From Flavobacterium sediminis (GTDB taxonomy: Bacteria > Bacteroidota > Bacteroidia > Flavobacteriales > Flavobacteriaceae), in NCBI RefSeq assembly GCF_003148385.1, contig NZ_CP029463.1:3348001-3412000 (forward strand): a stretch of 64,000 bases of DNA, written 5' to 3'. The translations under genes and the position numbers were made by a program. The stretch's first letter is position 1, and the number at the start of each line of letters is the position of its first letter. The notes under the pieces were generated by a model. That model was not told where the DNA came from. It saw only the letters and a program-made list of their open reading frames with translations, and did no database searches. Shown in pieces: positions 1 to 10,099 of this stretch.

Positions 1-43
1 CTTTTAAAATAAAGGTTAATAGCTATTATTTATTTAAGATCGA

Positions 44-1483
44 TTAATTCCATCCACCACCAAGGGCTCTGTAAATAGTAACCATAGCATTCATTTGCTG
101 CATTTTTATTTCAATCAGGTCAAATTTAGCTTCCAAAGCATCTCTTTGCGTTAACAAAACTTCCATATAATCAGCTCTGGCTGATTTAAACAGGTCATTG
201 GAAATCGTAATTGACTGTGTTAAAGCATCTACTTCCTGAGTTTTCAAGTTGTAACTACTCTCCAAATTCTGAATTTTTGACATTTGGTTAGAAACTTCAA
301 TATAAGCCTTAAGAATTGTTCTCTCATAGTCATATACCGCCTGAATTTGTTTTGAATTAGCATTGAAATATGTTGCTTTAATAGCATTTCGGTTAATTAA
401 AGGAGCAACTAAATCACCTGCTAATGAATACATTAAAGATTCAGGTTTTACCAGATAACTCGGATTAAATGCTTTATATCCTATTCCTGCTGAAATACCT
501 AATGAAGGATAAAATAATGCCTTAGCTGATTTCACATCGAGTTTTGTTGCTGCCAATTCTAGTTCGGCTTGTTTAATATCCGGACGATTAGCTAATAAAT
601 CAGACGGCAAACCTGCATGTACTACATTAGGAACCAAATTGTCAAAACTATCCGAACTTCTATCAACATGTTGTGGAAATCTACCGATCAGGAAATTAAT
701 TCTGTTTTCAGTTTCCACAATTTTCTGCTTGATCTCAAACTGCATTTCTTGGGTCTTTAATACCTGAGCCTGAAATCTTTTTACTGCCAATTCATTAGAA
801 CGGGCTGCCTGTTTCAATAGTTTAACAATATCTAAAGCTTTAGTCTGAATGGTAATATTTTGATTGACTACTTCCAACTGATTGTCTAAAGCTAATAATT
901 CATAATAAGAATCTGCTATTTCAGAGATCAGATTGGTCACCATAAAGTTCTTTCCTTCAACGGTTGACAAATAACGGCTAACCGCTGCTTTTTTAGCATT
1001 GTGTAGCTTGTTCCAGATATCTACTTCCCAAGTTGCATATGCACCTGCCATATAATCCTGAAGCGGCTCGGGCATCTCTTTACCGGGTTCAATTTCAGTT
1101 GTTGCCTCCATAGCACCAATATTCGTATATCGGGATGCTTTTTCAAATCCGGCTCCTCCTTTTAGACCGATAAACGGTAAATACTCACCTTTACGTGCTC
1201 TGATTTCATTTCTGGAAATCTCTATTTCTTGTAACGTAATGTTTAGCTCCTGATTGTTTACCAATGCAGTATCGATCAAAGCTTGTAAATACGGATCTGT
1301 AAAATAGTTCTTCCACTGTAATTTTCCCGAATTAACAGTATCCTGTGCCAGAGCAGCATAAGCTTCCGGAACTGTATTGTTTTCTTGTCTTGGCGTTATA
1401 TTACCGGGTAACTTACAAGACGCTAATGCTAACAATACGCAGGTTATACCTGCGTATTTGTATATTCTTATTTTATTCTTCAT
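44..1483 (-). CDS. TolC/OprM-type outer membrane efflux lipoprotein
   Basis: Outer membrane channel of a tripartite RND pump, OEP/NodT family, about 479 aa, which is normal for the family. The N-terminus has a hydrophobic signal ending in a lipobox (LALASC), so it is probably a lipoprotein anchored in the outer membrane. Two long repeats rich in Ala, Leu and Gln with coiled-coil character fit the alpha-barrel; LPSDLLANRPDIKQAE around residues 300-315 is the family hallmark. The longest frame begins at a TTG at 1489; the ATG at 1483 is a better start. It overlaps the end of the pump gene by 11 bases, so translation is probably coupled. It is the last gene of the adaptor-pump-channel operon. 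The substrate cannot be read from sequence. Confidence 0.93.
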   Translation of the reverse strand: MKNKIRIYKYAGITCVLLALASCKLPGNITPRQENNTVPEAYAALAQDTVNSGKLQWKNYFTDPYLQALIDTALVNNQELNITLQEIEISRNEIRARKGEYLPFIGLKGGAGFEKASRYTNIGAMEATTEIEPGKEMPEPLQDYMAGAYATWEVDIWNKLHNAKKAAVSRYLSTVEGKNFMVTNLISEIADSYYELLALDNQLEVVNQNITIQTKALDIVKLLKQAARSNELAVKRFQAQVLKTQEMQFEIKQKIVETENRINFLIGRFPQHVDRSSDSFDNLVPNVVHAGLPSDLLANRPDIKQAELELAATKLDVKSAKALFYPSLGISAGIGYKAFNPSYLVKPESLMYSLAGDLVAPLINRNAIKATYFNANSKQIQAVYDYERTILKAYIEVSNQMSKIQNLESSYNLKTQEVDALTQSITISNDLFKSARADYMEVLLTQRDALEAKFDLIEIKMQQMNAMVTIYRALGGGWN

Positions 1484-4400
1484 GTTCAAAAAATTCTTCA
1501 GTTAAAGGACCTTCTTCTTCGTTTTTGATGATCTTACGACCATCTGCTAATTTTCCGAAGATGTAATACAATCCCGGAATAACTATTACCCCGAAAACCG
1601 TACCGAAAAACATACCACCCAATGCAGAAGAACCGATAGTATGGTTACCGATCGCACCTGCTCCTGAAGCAAATACCAAAGGAACCATACCTGCGATAAA
1701 AGCAAACGAGGTCATCAAAATAGGTCTGAAACGCATACGCGCTCCTTCAATTGCCGCTTCGTAAATACTAACACCTTGTTGGCGCCTTTGAACGGCAAAC
1801 TCTACAATCAACACGGCATTTTTACCGAGTAATCCGACCAACATAATTAATCCTACTTGTGCATAAATATCATTCGCTAATCCCATTGCTTTAAGCATAA
1901 AGAAAGAACCGAAAATACCTACCGGTAAAGACAGAATTACAGCTAAAGGAATAATAAAACTTTCGTATTGTGCTGCTAATACCAAGTATACGAAGACTAA
2001 TACTACTAAGAAGATATAAACTGATTCATTTCCTCTACGTGCTTCATCATACGACAAACCTTCCCATGCAATATCATATCCGTGCGGTAATGTTTTTACT
2101 GCTGTTTCCTTGATTGCTTTAATAGCATCAGCAGTAGTGTAACCTGGTGCCGGAAGTCCTCTGATAGCAGCAGAATTGTACAAGTTAAATCGGGTAATCT
2201 CATTTGGTCCTTGTGTCTTTTTCAATTTCATGAAAGACGAATAAGGAACCATTTCTCCTTCTTCATTTTTCACATACATATTCAATATATCAGATGGAAG
2301 TCTTCTGAATTCCGGTGCTGACTGAACATATACTTTGAAGAACTGGTTGAAACGAATAAATCCTTGTTCATAGGTACTACCGATCATGATATTAAGATTG
2401 TCCATTGCTTTACCTAAAGAAACACCTTTCTGCATAGCTGCCTGATTATCAAATACCAATTCGTATTGAGGATAGTTGGCCGCAAAAAACGTAAAGATAC
2501 CGGTCAACTCTTTTCTCTTACCTAAGTTTTCCATGAACTCTTTATTTATTTTATCGAATTCATGATAATCTGTAGTCGTATTTTTATCTAATAAACGTAA
2601 AGAGAAACCACCTGACGAACCAAATCCCGGAATTGCAGGCGGTTCAAAGAATTCGATAACGGCTCCGAGTCCTTTGGTCTCTTCTTCTAATTCTTCCATT
2701 ATTTTCGTTACGGAATGCTCTCTTTGAGACCAAGGTTTAAGGTTGATCAAACACGTACCGGCATTTGATCCCCTACCTTCTGTCATAATCTCATAACCTG
2801 CTAATGATGAAACCGATTCTACTCCGTCAATTTCCTCACATATTTTTTGTAATTTTCTTGAAACCGCATTTGTTCGTTCCAAAGTGGATCCCGGTGGTGT
2901 TTGAATAATAGCATAAATAGTTCCCTGATCTTCACTTGGAATAAATCCGCCCGGTAAGAAATGATTTTCAACATAAATACCCGCACAGAAAATTAATAAG
3001 ATCGCCCAGGTTACAGTTCTTCTGCTCACAATCTTTCTAAGTACACCTACATATTTCCCGGTTAATTTTTCAAAACCTTGATTGAATTTATCAATGAATC
3101 GGGTGAACCAGTTTTGTTTCTTTTCTTTTCCATGGTTATTTTTCAACAACATTGCTGATAATACCGGCGTTAGCGTTAAGGCAATTAAAGCTGAAATCAC
3201 AATTGAACTGGCCATAGTTATAGAGAACTGACGGTAGAATGTACCTACCGGACCTGTCATGAATGAAATAGGAATGAATACAGATACCATTACTAAGGTA
3301 ATCGCGATAATAGCACCACTGATCTCACCCATTACTTCACGCACGGCTTTATATGGTGACAAATGTTTTTCCTCCATCTTGGCATGGACGGCCTCAACCA
3401 CAACAATGGCATCATCCACCACAATACCGATAGCCAATACAAGGGCAAACAATGTTACTAAGTTGATCGACAATCCGAAAAGCTTAATCACAAAAAACGC
3501 TCCTACAAGTGATACCGGAACCGCTAAAATAGGGATCAAAGTTGAACGCCAGTCTCCTAAGAACACAAATACTACCAAGGCTACCAAGATAAAGGCATCA
3601 CGTAAAGTGTGGATTACCTGTTCAATGGAAGCATCTAAGAATTGTGATACGTCATAACTGATTTTATAATCTACTCCCGGAGGGAAACTTTTCTTCATTT
3701 CCTCCAATTTCAATTTTACACTTTCAATTACATCACTGGCATTACTACCATAATTTTGCTTTAACACGATAGATGCTGAAGGATGTCCGTCTAAGTTAGA
3801 ATAAATATCGAAGAATTCACTACCTAATTCTACACTGGCAATGTCCTTTAAATGAACTCTTTCTCCTTCAGAATTCGCTTTTACAATGATATTTTCATAT
3901 TGTTCCGGAGTATTGTATTGGCCTTGATACGTTAATACATATTCTAACGACTGAGCTGCTATACCGGAACTTTGACCGATCCTTCCGGGTCTCCCGATGA
4001 AACTTTGCTCACTAAGCGCTTTCATTACTTCCTCAACAGAAATATCGTATGCTCTCATACGCTCCGGATTTAACCAAACACGCATAGCATATCTACGGCT
4101 ACCTAATATTTTAGCACGTGCAATACCGGGAACCCTGTTAATTTCAGGGATCATGTTTACCGTTGCGTAATTGTACAGGAATTTTTCATCCATACTCTTA
4201 TTGGTACTATACAGGTTGACATACATCAACATACTGGGCTGAACGGGCATTACCACTACCCCTTCTTTCTGTACCAATTCCGGTAATAGTGGCATTACCT
4301 GATCTACCCTTGTTTTTACCAAAACAACGGCAACGTTAGGATCTGTCCCAGGTTCAAAAATCACATTAATTGTTGCTTCACCGGCACTGGTGGCATCGGC

Positions 4401-4637
4401 AGCTATATAACGCATTCCTTGTACACCGTTTATGGCATTCTCTAACGTAATCAAACTTGATTTTACAAGTACGTCGGCACTTGCTCCGGGATAAGCAATG
4501 GTAACCTGTACGGTTGTCGGTGCAATATCCGGGAATTGTGATGTAGGTAACTGTTTAATTGCCAGTGTACCTATAAAGACTATTATGACCGAAATTACAA
4601 TCGCAAAGACCGGTCTATGTATGATTTTACTAAACAT
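1473..4637 (-). CDS. RND efflux pump, HAE1 (AcrB/MexB) family
   Basis: Inner membrane proton-driven drug exporter, 1054 aa, full length for the hydrophobe/amphiphile efflux-1 family. It has the expected layout: a first membrane helix, a large periplasmic loop, a helix bundle, then the same pattern again. The proton-relay residues are visible as GIVVDDAIVVVEAV (tandem Asp in TM4, about residue 405) and GLLGKNAVLIVEF (the Lys of TM10, about residue 960). The C-terminus ends in an acidic tail. It follows the adaptor gene after 23 bases and overlaps the channel gene. Tandem Asp in TM4 favours organic drugs or bile-type compounds over metals (CzcA/CusA); that substrate class is inference. Confidence 0.95.
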   Translation of the reverse strand: MFSKIIHRPVFAIVISVIIVFIGTLAIKQLPTSQFPDIAPTTVQVTIAYPGASADVLVKSSLITLENAINGVQGMRYIAADATSAGEATINVIFEPGTDPNVAVVLVKTRVDQVMPLLPELVQKEGVVVMPVQPSMLMYVNLYSTNKSMDEKFLYNYATVNMIPEINRVPGIARAKILGSRRYAMRVWLNPERMRAYDISVEEVMKALSEQSFIGRPGRIGQSSGIAAQSLEYVLTYQGQYNTPEQYENIIVKANSEGERVHLKDIASVELGSEFFDIYSNLDGHPSASIVLKQNYGSNASDVIESVKLKLEEMKKSFPPGVDYKISYDVSQFLDASIEQVIHTLRDAFILVALVVFVFLGDWRSTLIPILAVPVSLVGAFFVIKLFGLSINLVTLFALVLAIGIVVDDAIVVVEAVHAKMEEKHLSPYKAVREVMGEISGAIIAITLVMVSVFIPISFMTGPVGTFYRQFSITMASSIVISALIALTLTPVLSAMLLKNNHGKEKKQNWFTRFIDKFNQGFEKLTGKYVGVLRKIVSRRTVTWAILLIFCAGIYVENHFLPGGFIPSEDQGTIYAIIQTPPGSTLERTNAVSRKLQKICEEIDGVESVSSLAGYEIMTEGRGSNAGTCLINLKPWSQREHSVTKIMEELEEETKGLGAVIEFFEPPAIPGFGSSGGFSLRLLDKNTTTDYHEFDKINKEFMENLGKRKELTGIFTFFAANYPQYELVFDNQAAMQKGVSLGKAMDNLNIMIGSTYEQGFIRFNQFFKVYVQSAPEFRRLPSDILNMYVKNEEGEMVPYSSFMKLKKTQGPNEITRFNLYNSAAIRGLPAPGYTTADAIKAIKETAVKTLPHGYDIAWEGLSYDEARRGNESVYIFLVVLVFVYLVLAAQYESFIIPLAVILSLPVGIFGSFFMLKAMGLANDIYAQVGLIMLVGLLGKNAVLIVEFAVQRRQQGVSIYEAAIEGARMRFRPILMTSFAFIAGMVPLVFASGAGAIGNHTIGSSALGGMFFGTVFGVIVIPGLYYIFGKLADGRKIIKNEEEGPLTEEFFEHEE

Positions 4638-4660
4638 ATTTTCTTTTTTAGATACTGGTT

Positions 4661-5755
4661 TTATTCGGCATATAGTTCAAGACTGTTCATTACCTTGTTC
4701 GGATCCATGAAATTTGTTTCAATCTTTTCATTTTCTTTAACCATTCGGAGACCTTCCAACAAGATTTTATCAGTTTTCTCAAGACCTGATCTTACCACGT
4801 ATAAGTGAGGTATTTCAGCCTCTATATCAATTTCTCTTGCTTTAACCACGTTATCTTTAGTAATTACATAAACATATTTTTTGTCTAGTACTTCATAAGT
4901 GGCTTTTTGCGGAATCAACATGGCATTTTTGATCGGTGTGGTTATCACTACATTTCCTGTTTCACCGAAACGCAATAAACCATTAGGATTAGGGAACGTA
5001 GCACGGAAAGCAATATTACCGGTTTCATTATTGAAATTAGCCTCAATTGTTTCCACAACACCTTCATGGTCAAACATTTTACCGTTAGCCATTTCAAGCC
5101 CTACATGTAATAAGTTATTGTCTTTTTTCAATTGATTTTGGGTCATATAATCTAAATACTCAGCTTCCGGAACATTAAAATAGACCCACATTTTACTATT
5201 ATCAGATAGCTCTGTTAATAGTTCACCTTCATCAACTAAACTTCCTAATCGAACATGAAAACGGTCAATGATCCCATCAAACGGTGCTCTGATGTCTGTA
5301 AACTGTAGGTGAACCTGCATTAATTGAAGTTCTGCTTTTGCTTTTTCATATTTAGCTTTTGCCATTGCTAACTCATTGGGAGCTACAACGTCATTATCAG
5401 CTAATTTTTTAGTATTCTGATATTCAATCTCAGTATATTTCAATTCAGCCTGAGCTCTTTGAACATCTGCCTCGTATAAATTAGGCATAATCTTAAACAA
5501 CAACTGTCCTTTTTTAACATGTTGCCCTTCATCTACATAGATGTTTTGCAAATAACCTTTTTCTTGTGCTCTAAGTTCAATGTGACTTATTGAACGTATC
5601 TGACACACATAATTTTTATTGATAATGGTGTCTGCAATTGCAGGACTGGTTACCAGGAACTTGGTATGTTCACCTTTATCTTTTTTATCAGAATGACAAC
5701 TTGTATTAATCAATACAACTGACAAACTCATTAACATGAGAATTCTCTTCAACAT
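4661..5755 (-). CDS. RND periplasmic adaptor lipoprotein (membrane fusion protein)
   Basis: Adaptor that joins the inner membrane pump to the outer membrane channel; AcrA/MexA/HlyD type, 364 aa. The signal ends in a lipobox (LINTSC), so it should be lipid-anchored. The biotinyl-lipoyl-like half motif (EKGYLQNIYVDEGQHVKKGQ, about residues 65-85), an alpha-hairpin (AQAELKYTEIEYQNTKKLAD) and the second lipoyl half (IRAPFDGIIDRFHVRLGSLV) appear in order, followed by beta-barrel and membrane-proximal domains. It is the first gene of the RND operon. The 174 bases upstream hold no further gene and probably contain the operon promoter. No local regulator gene is next to it. Confidence 0.93.
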   Translation of the reverse strand: MLKRILMLMSLSVVLINTSCHSDKKDKGEHTKFLVTSPAIADTIINKNYVCQIRSISHIELRAQEKGYLQNIYVDEGQHVKKGQLLFKIMPNLYEADVQRAQAELKYTEIEYQNTKKLADNDVVAPNELAMAKAKYEKAKAELQLMQVHLQFTDIRAPFDGIIDRFHVRLGSLVDEGELLTELSDNSKMWVYFNVPEAEYLDYMTQNQLKKDNNLLHVGLEMANGKMFDHEGVVETIEANFNNETGNIAFRATFPNPNGLLRFGETGNVVITTPIKNAMLIPQKATYEVLDKKYVYVITKDNVVKAREIDIEAEIPHLYVVRSGLEKTDKILLEGLRMVKENEKIETNFMDPNKVMNSLELYAE

Positions 5756-5929
5756 AACTTTTGGGTTTTTAACGATATGGTTTTCTTAGATAATTTAATA
5801 AGAAAGGTACAAAGGGGATAAAATCAGTTCATTAAAAAATGATACAGATACCCTTTTTGTACAATAAATAATAAGCAAGAAGTTTCAGGCGTAAAATGTA
5901 AGATCGTAAACACCTGAAAAAAAATCAAA

Positions 5930-6355
5930 TCACAGTCTAAATACCCGAAATACGATATAGAGTGATTCTAAAGAGGAATAAAAAAATGAAGACTTCCCTA
6001 TAGATAAGCTTTTGTCGCTTGAGTAGCAATAAGGATCCAGAACTTTTGTACAAAACAACCCGAAATAATTATTATAGTCAAGATATTTCTTTACATGAAG
6101 TATCTCTTCTTCTTCAATTTCGTTTTCGGCTATTTCTATTTTTTCCTGTTCCTTTTCTTTAGCTGTTAAAGAAAACTTGTTACCGGAAGTTTCATCAGTT
6201 TGAAAAGAGACACTATCTTCTAATCTCAGACTCTGAGCTATAATCTCAGGAGAACAGTTTGCAACTTCCTTAACGGTATGGGAAGACATGTGAGCATACC
6301 CACCCAAAAGGATGAAACATAATAGTAAGAAATATTTTTTAAAAGTCTCTCTCAT
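5930..6355 (-). CDS. small exported protein of unknown function
   Basis: 141 aa. I do not recognise a family. The first 22 residues form a signal peptide or a single membrane anchor (KKYFLLLCFILLGGYA). The middle (about 65-85) is strongly charged with many Glu and Lys, and the C-terminal third is rich in Tyr, Phe and Ser and contains two Cys. It is on the same strand as the RND operon, 174 bases upstream of the adaptor gene, so it could be the first member of that transcript, but the gap is large enough for a separate promoter. An ATG start and an export-type N-terminus support a real gene; function unknown. Confidence 0.55.
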   Translation of the reverse strand: MRETFKKYFLLLCFILLGGYAHMSSHTVKEVANCSPEIIAQSLRLEDSVSFQTDETSGNKFSLTAKEKEQEKIEIAENEIEEEEILHVKKYLDYNNYFGLFCTKVLDPYCYSSDKSLSIGKSSFFYSSLESLYIVFRVFRL

Positions 6356-6772
6356 TTCGCAACAAAATTATGTAAAGTTGTAATTTCAAACAAGAGCTTG
6401 GTCTTAAAATATAGTTAAATGACACAATTTTATAGCTTAGCATTCAAAAATTAACAAATCATTCTCAATAATTTCGTTAAAACTAATAGGAATACCACAA
6501 TAAAACTACTTTTAAAAGTTAAAATATTACGAATAATTTAGTACAAAAGCTTTTTTCAACATCACTTAATTATTTTAGTAAAATATTAATTTTAGCAAAA
6601 CAATTAAACAGAAAAGAAGGAATAATCTTTAAATATTTCAATTATTTACACTTATTATGCTTCCTTACCTGAATTAAAAACTAAAGGATTCAGAATCTAA
6701 GATCATTTATTGGACATTTTCTTATTACCAAATTACAATATTTTATTTACAATAAAATAACAAAAACGGTCA
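6356..6772. other. AT-rich intergenic region
   Basis: 417 bases without a supportable gene between the end of the LytTR operon and the start of the small exported protein gene. Very rich in A and T. I see no hairpin with a clear stem and no coding frame on either strand. It should hold the terminator of the efflux/two-component operon and the promoter of the 5930-6355 gene, but neither stands out. Confidence 0.6.
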
Positions 6773-7522
6773 TCACCCGCTTTGCAACCATTTTTTAAAT
6801 TCTGTTACTTTTAAACGACTTACAATAATTTTTTGGTCGAATTGTATCTTGGTGTGAACCAGTATTTTTCGATTAAAATAAGGTTCAAAGGCTGTAACGG
6901 CATTACGATTTAAGACGATCTGTCGGTTCACCCTAAAAAACAACTGATCATCACAAACTGATGATACATAATCTAATGTTTTGTATAACGGATATTTTTT
7001 TCCGTCAAAACAGTACATATAGGTTGTTTCAAATTCGATGGCAAACAAAGCAATGTCTTTAATTTTTATAATTATAGATTTTTCTCTGTACTGACTTAAA
7101 AAAGATTGCTGAAGTGATCCCGTTTCTTGTTGTATTGTAACCGGAACGGGCTTTGCTTTTATTGTATTTCTAAAACTCTTGTACTTCAACAACGCTTTTT
7201 CTATTTCTTCTTCTTTAAAAGGCTTTAATATATAATCGATACCGTTATTTTTTATAGCTTGTAAACTATATTCATCATAAGCCGTACAAAATATTACCGG
7301 AACTACAACGTCAATATGTTTAAATATTTCAAAACTATGACCATCTGCTAATTGAATATCAAAGAATAATAATTCCAGTTCTTGTTGGTGTTGGCTTAAA
7401 TAAATTACAGCCTCTTCTACCGATTCCAAAGAATCAACGACAGTAAAATCGGGGTGCTTATTGATTATTTCTCTCAATAACTGAGCTGTGTGCTTCTCAT
7501 CTTCTACAATTAAAACATTCAT
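6773..7522 (-). CDS. LytTR-family response regulator
   Basis: 249 aa cytoplasmic response regulator. Residues 1-115 are a receiver domain with the acidic pair at E7-D8, the phospho-acceptor Asp55 in LLFFDIQLADG, the Thr in FCTAYDEYS and the Lys in YILKPFKEEE. Residues about 150-247 are a LytTR DNA-binding domain (FFRVNRQIVLNRNAV, then KIIVSRLKVTEFKKWL). Its start overlaps the end of the histidine kinase gene by 4 bases (ATGA type), so the two are a cognate pair. It is the last gene of an eight-gene operon whose other members form an ABC-type efflux system. Control of that operon is inference from position. Confidence 0.95.
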   Translation of the reverse strand: MNVLIVEDEKHTAQLLREIINKHPDFTVVDSLESVEEAVIYLSQHQQELELLFFDIQLADGHSFEIFKHIDVVVPVIFCTAYDEYSLQAIKNNGIDYILKPFKEEEIEKALLKYKSFRNTIKAKPVPVTIQQETGSLQQSFLSQYREKSIIIKIKDIALFAIEFETTYMYCFDGKKYPLYKTLDYVSSVCDDQLFFRVNRQIVLNRNAVTAFEPYFNRKILVHTKIQFDQKIIVSRLKVTEFKKWLQSG

Positions 7523-8499
7523 ACAGTAATTAGTTTTAATATTACTTCAAAAAATTCATCTGTTTGTTCAACAATTACACCATCTTTTACTCCCAATAGC
7601 TCATAGCGTTTTACCAAATCGGCTAAGCCAAAACCGGATTGCTCTTTTACTTCCAGTTTCGGTTGTAAATTGTTTATCACTTTTAACGTATCATTTTCAT
7701 CAGTTGTTATCGCGATAAAAATCGGTTTTTTGGCCGTCATGGAATTGTGTTTAAAACAATTTTCTACAACCGTTTGTAACGCCAAAGTCGGTATCAAAGC
7801 TTTCAAACGATTTTCATCGATCGATATCGTGATTTGCACTGCATCTTCATTACGGCTCTTCATTAAAAAAAGATACGACTTTAAAACCTCAACTTCGTCT
7901 CGTAACGGAATTACAGTACACTCATTATACTTTAGTGTTTGTCTGTAAAAATCAGATAAGCTTAAAACAAATTGTTCGGCATGTTCATGCTTGTTACGGA
8001 TCATAGTTCTCAAAGTATTCAACGAGTTAAACAAAAAATGGGGATCCACTTTTGTGCGCAAAGCATCTAATTGTACTTTATAATTTTCTGTCTTCATCTG
8101 TTCGTTTACCAATTCTAAACGCATAATACTTTTATTTGCATATAATGCATACTGAATGACCAGAAAAAGTGTAGTAGCAAACAGAAATTTAATAATCATG
8201 TTCCATTTGAGACCGAGTTCTACAAAAACTGTATAAGAGAGTAATGTGTAAAAAAATGCTAAAAGCACTAAAACAGAGACCACAATCTTTCCCCAATTGA
8301 AAACACTTCCTTTTTTAGTAATAAAACGTATTAAAAACCATAAAACCACTAATATGACAGAGGTTATAAACCAACGTTCCAGATAATCATAGAAACTTCC
8401 GATTGAATCATTGGTTTCTTTATTGCTCACTAAATTTATTACCGGTAACAAAAAGGATAATGCAAAAGGTAATATTCTGTTTATAGGAGTCTTCATCAT
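7519..8499 (-). CDS. LytS/YehU-type sensor histidine kinase
   Basis: 326 aa inner membrane sensor kinase. Four hydrophobic segments lie in the first 125 residues with no large extracytoplasmic loop. The His_kinase motif VDPHFLFNSLNTLRTMI places the phosphorylated His at residue 154. The HATPase region has a short N box (QTVVENCFKHN) and a G box (SGFGLADLVKRYELL), typical of LytTR partners. Two ATG codons in a row start the frame (8499 and 8496). It is 14 bases downstream of the outer membrane protein gene. With almost no periplasmic domain, it probably senses something in or at the membrane; that is inference. Confidence 0.94.
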   Translation of the reverse strand: MMKTPINRILPFALSFLLPVINLVSNKETNDSIGSFYDYLERWFITSVILVVLWFLIRFITKKGSVFNWGKIVVSVLVLLAFFYTLLSYTVFVELGLKWNMIIKFLFATTLFLVIQYALYANKSIMRLELVNEQMKTENYKVQLDALRTKVDPHFLFNSLNTLRTMIRNKHEHAEQFVLSLSDFYRQTLKYNECTVIPLRDEVEVLKSYLFLMKSRNEDAVQITISIDENRLKALIPTLALQTVVENCFKHNSMTAKKPIFIAITTDENDTLKVINNLQPKLEVKEQSGFGLADLVKRYELLGVKDGVIVEQTDEFFEVILKLITV

Positions 8500-8513
8500 A
8501 ATTTTTAAAATTA

Positions 8514-9401
8514 TTACAATATAAAACGATAACTGACCTGAAATTTAAACCCTCTGGTTTTCAACTCACTGACAGGCTTTACGGCTTCATTTAAATCAAA
8601 GGTAAATAAAGTTATAGTACCGGCATTAGAATCATTATAAAACTTCAAGTTATGGGCAAAATCAAACCCGACTCCTATTGTAAACAAATGGTGTTTTTTT
8701 AACAAATATTCTATTTTGCTTAAGTAATACCAATTATTGATCCGAATAAAACTATTTTCATACTCCGTTTCCGATAACCTGAAAGTATCTACATTACCGT
8801 AAAACTCATTGCTCCAACTCCAGTTTTCAGTCATCTGATACGTTAATTTAGGACGAACAGGTAACATTCCTGTCAATTTCAACTTCGGATTAATGCGGTA
8901 ATCAATCGATAAAAAAGGATTGATCTGATGACCGTAAAATTGTCGGCTATATCCTATTCCGTACCCTGTCTTTAAACGATCATGCCAATAATCCAAATAG
9001 TGAAAACCTATTGAATACCTGATATCTTTTTCGCTTATATCGACAAAATCAGAAAAAAGACCTGCCTGACCCCAAACGATCCATTTATCCTGATTAGCCA
9101 ACGTTGTATTCCAAAAGAAGTTATTTTCCAAACCATAAACTTTCTGATTATATGAATCCTCTAAGTCGACAAACGATCGGGCGATCAACTGCATTTTTCC
9201 TAAAAAAACACTTTTGTTTACTTTTTTTATCGGATAATTGATAAAAGCATCCCATGAAGTCACATAACCGTCTATATCCTCATACTTCAACTTATCGTAT
9301 TGATATGATATCCCTGCTAAGGGAAATTCCTTAGTCTGAGATCTTAAAAAAGGAGAACAACTGAAACTTAGTACTACTACAAAAATAATTAACCTATTCA
9401 C
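8514..9401 (-). CDS. predicted outer membrane beta-barrel protein of the efflux/two-component operon
   Basis: 295 aa. I do not recognise a named family. A signal peptide (LIIFVVVLSFSCSPFLRSQ) is followed by alternating aromatic and polar strands such as NNFFWNTTLANQDKWIVWGQ, and the chain ends in a strand with terminal Leu (FKFQVSYRFIL), which is the pattern of an outer membrane barrel. The start appears to be GTG at 9401. It sits between the ABC ATPase gene (11-base gap) and the histidine kinase gene (14-base gap). It may be an extra outer membrane part or a sensor-linked protein of the exporter. Confidence 0.7.
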   Translation of the reverse strand: MNRLIIFVVVLSFSCSPFLRSQTKEFPLAGISYQYDKLKYEDIDGYVTSWDAFINYPIKKVNKSVFLGKMQLIARSFVDLEDSYNQKVYGLENNFFWNTTLANQDKWIVWGQAGLFSDFVDISEKDIRYSIGFHYLDYWHDRLKTGYGIGYSRQFYGHQINPFLSIDYRINPKLKLTGMLPVRPKLTYQMTENWSWSNEFYGNVDTFRLSETEYENSFIRINNWYYLSKIEYLLKKHHLFTIGVGFDFAHNLKFYNDSNAGTITLFTFDLNEAVKPVSELKTRGFKFQVSYRFIL

Positions 9402-9412
9402 TTCAATTCAAA

Positions 9413-10087
9413 TTAACTTAAAATTTTACCATCAACTAGTTCTATTATCCTATCGCAATTCGCGGCAAACTCATCATCGTGTGTCACTGCAATAATGGTC
9501 TGACCTCTTTCTTTTGCCAATTGCCTAAAGATGTCGAAAACAATTTTGGTATTTTTAGAGTCTAAGTTTCCGGTAGGCTCATCACCCATAATGATAGCAG
9601 GCTCATTAATCAGAGCTCTGGCAATGGCTACCCGTTGTTGTTGTCCTCCTGATATTTTGGATGCTTGTTTGGTTTCGTGTCCTTTAATATCCAGTAATGT
9701 TAATAATTCCATGGCATGATGTTCTATTTCTTCTTTTGAGAGCTTATTGAGTTTCAGAGCAGGTAACATCACATTATCTAATACGGAAAATTCCGGTAAT
9801 AAATAATGAAACTGAAAAACAAAACCAATATGCTGATTTCTAAAAGAAGCGAGTTCGTTTTGTGTTAAACCGGTTACGGGCACTCCGTTTATACTGATCT
9901 TTCCGGTATAATCGGTATCCATAGTTGATAACAGATACAATAGAGTCGATTTTCCCGAACCTGATTTTCCTATTATCGAAACAAACTCCCCTTTCATTAC
10001 ATCAAAAGAAATATTCTGAAGCACTTGAAAATCAAGCGGCTCATGAAAAAATTTATTGATATTTTTAGCTGAAAGTGCAAAATCCAT
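9413..10087 (-). CDS. LolD/MacB-type ABC transporter ATP-binding protein
   Basis: 224 aa cytoplasmic ATPase. Walker A is GKSGSGKST (residues 40-48), the signature is ISGGQQQRVAIARAL, Walker B is IIMGDEPTGNLD and the switch His is in VTHDDEF. Length and motifs match the LolD/MacB (3.A.1.122/125) ATPases that partner FtsX-type permeases. It lies 12 bases downstream of the permease gene. It powers the permease next to it, in a MacAB-TolC-like system with separate ATPase and permease chains. Confidence 0.95.
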   Translation of the reverse strand: MDFALSAKNINKFFHEPLDFQVLQNISFDVMKGEFVSIIGKSGSGKSTLLYLLSTMDTDYTGKISINGVPVTGLTQNELASFRNQHIGFVFQFHYLLPEFSVLDNVMLPALKLNKLSKEEIEHHAMELLTLLDIKGHETKQASKISGGQQQRVAIARALINEPAIIMGDEPTGNLDSKNTKIVFDIFRQLAKERGQTIIAVTHDDEFAANCDRIIELVDGKILS

Positions 10088-10099
10088 AATACTTTTTTT

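Noticed and set aside
3259..3657. 132-codon plus-strand frame inside the RND pump gene
   Set aside because: It is the antisense shadow of a conserved pump gene and has low-complexity Thr/Ile composition.
6356..6772. Possible small RNA or riboswitch in the AT-rich gap
   Set aside because: No stable hairpin, T-run terminator or conserved aptamer pattern can be seen; the sequence is simply AT-rich.
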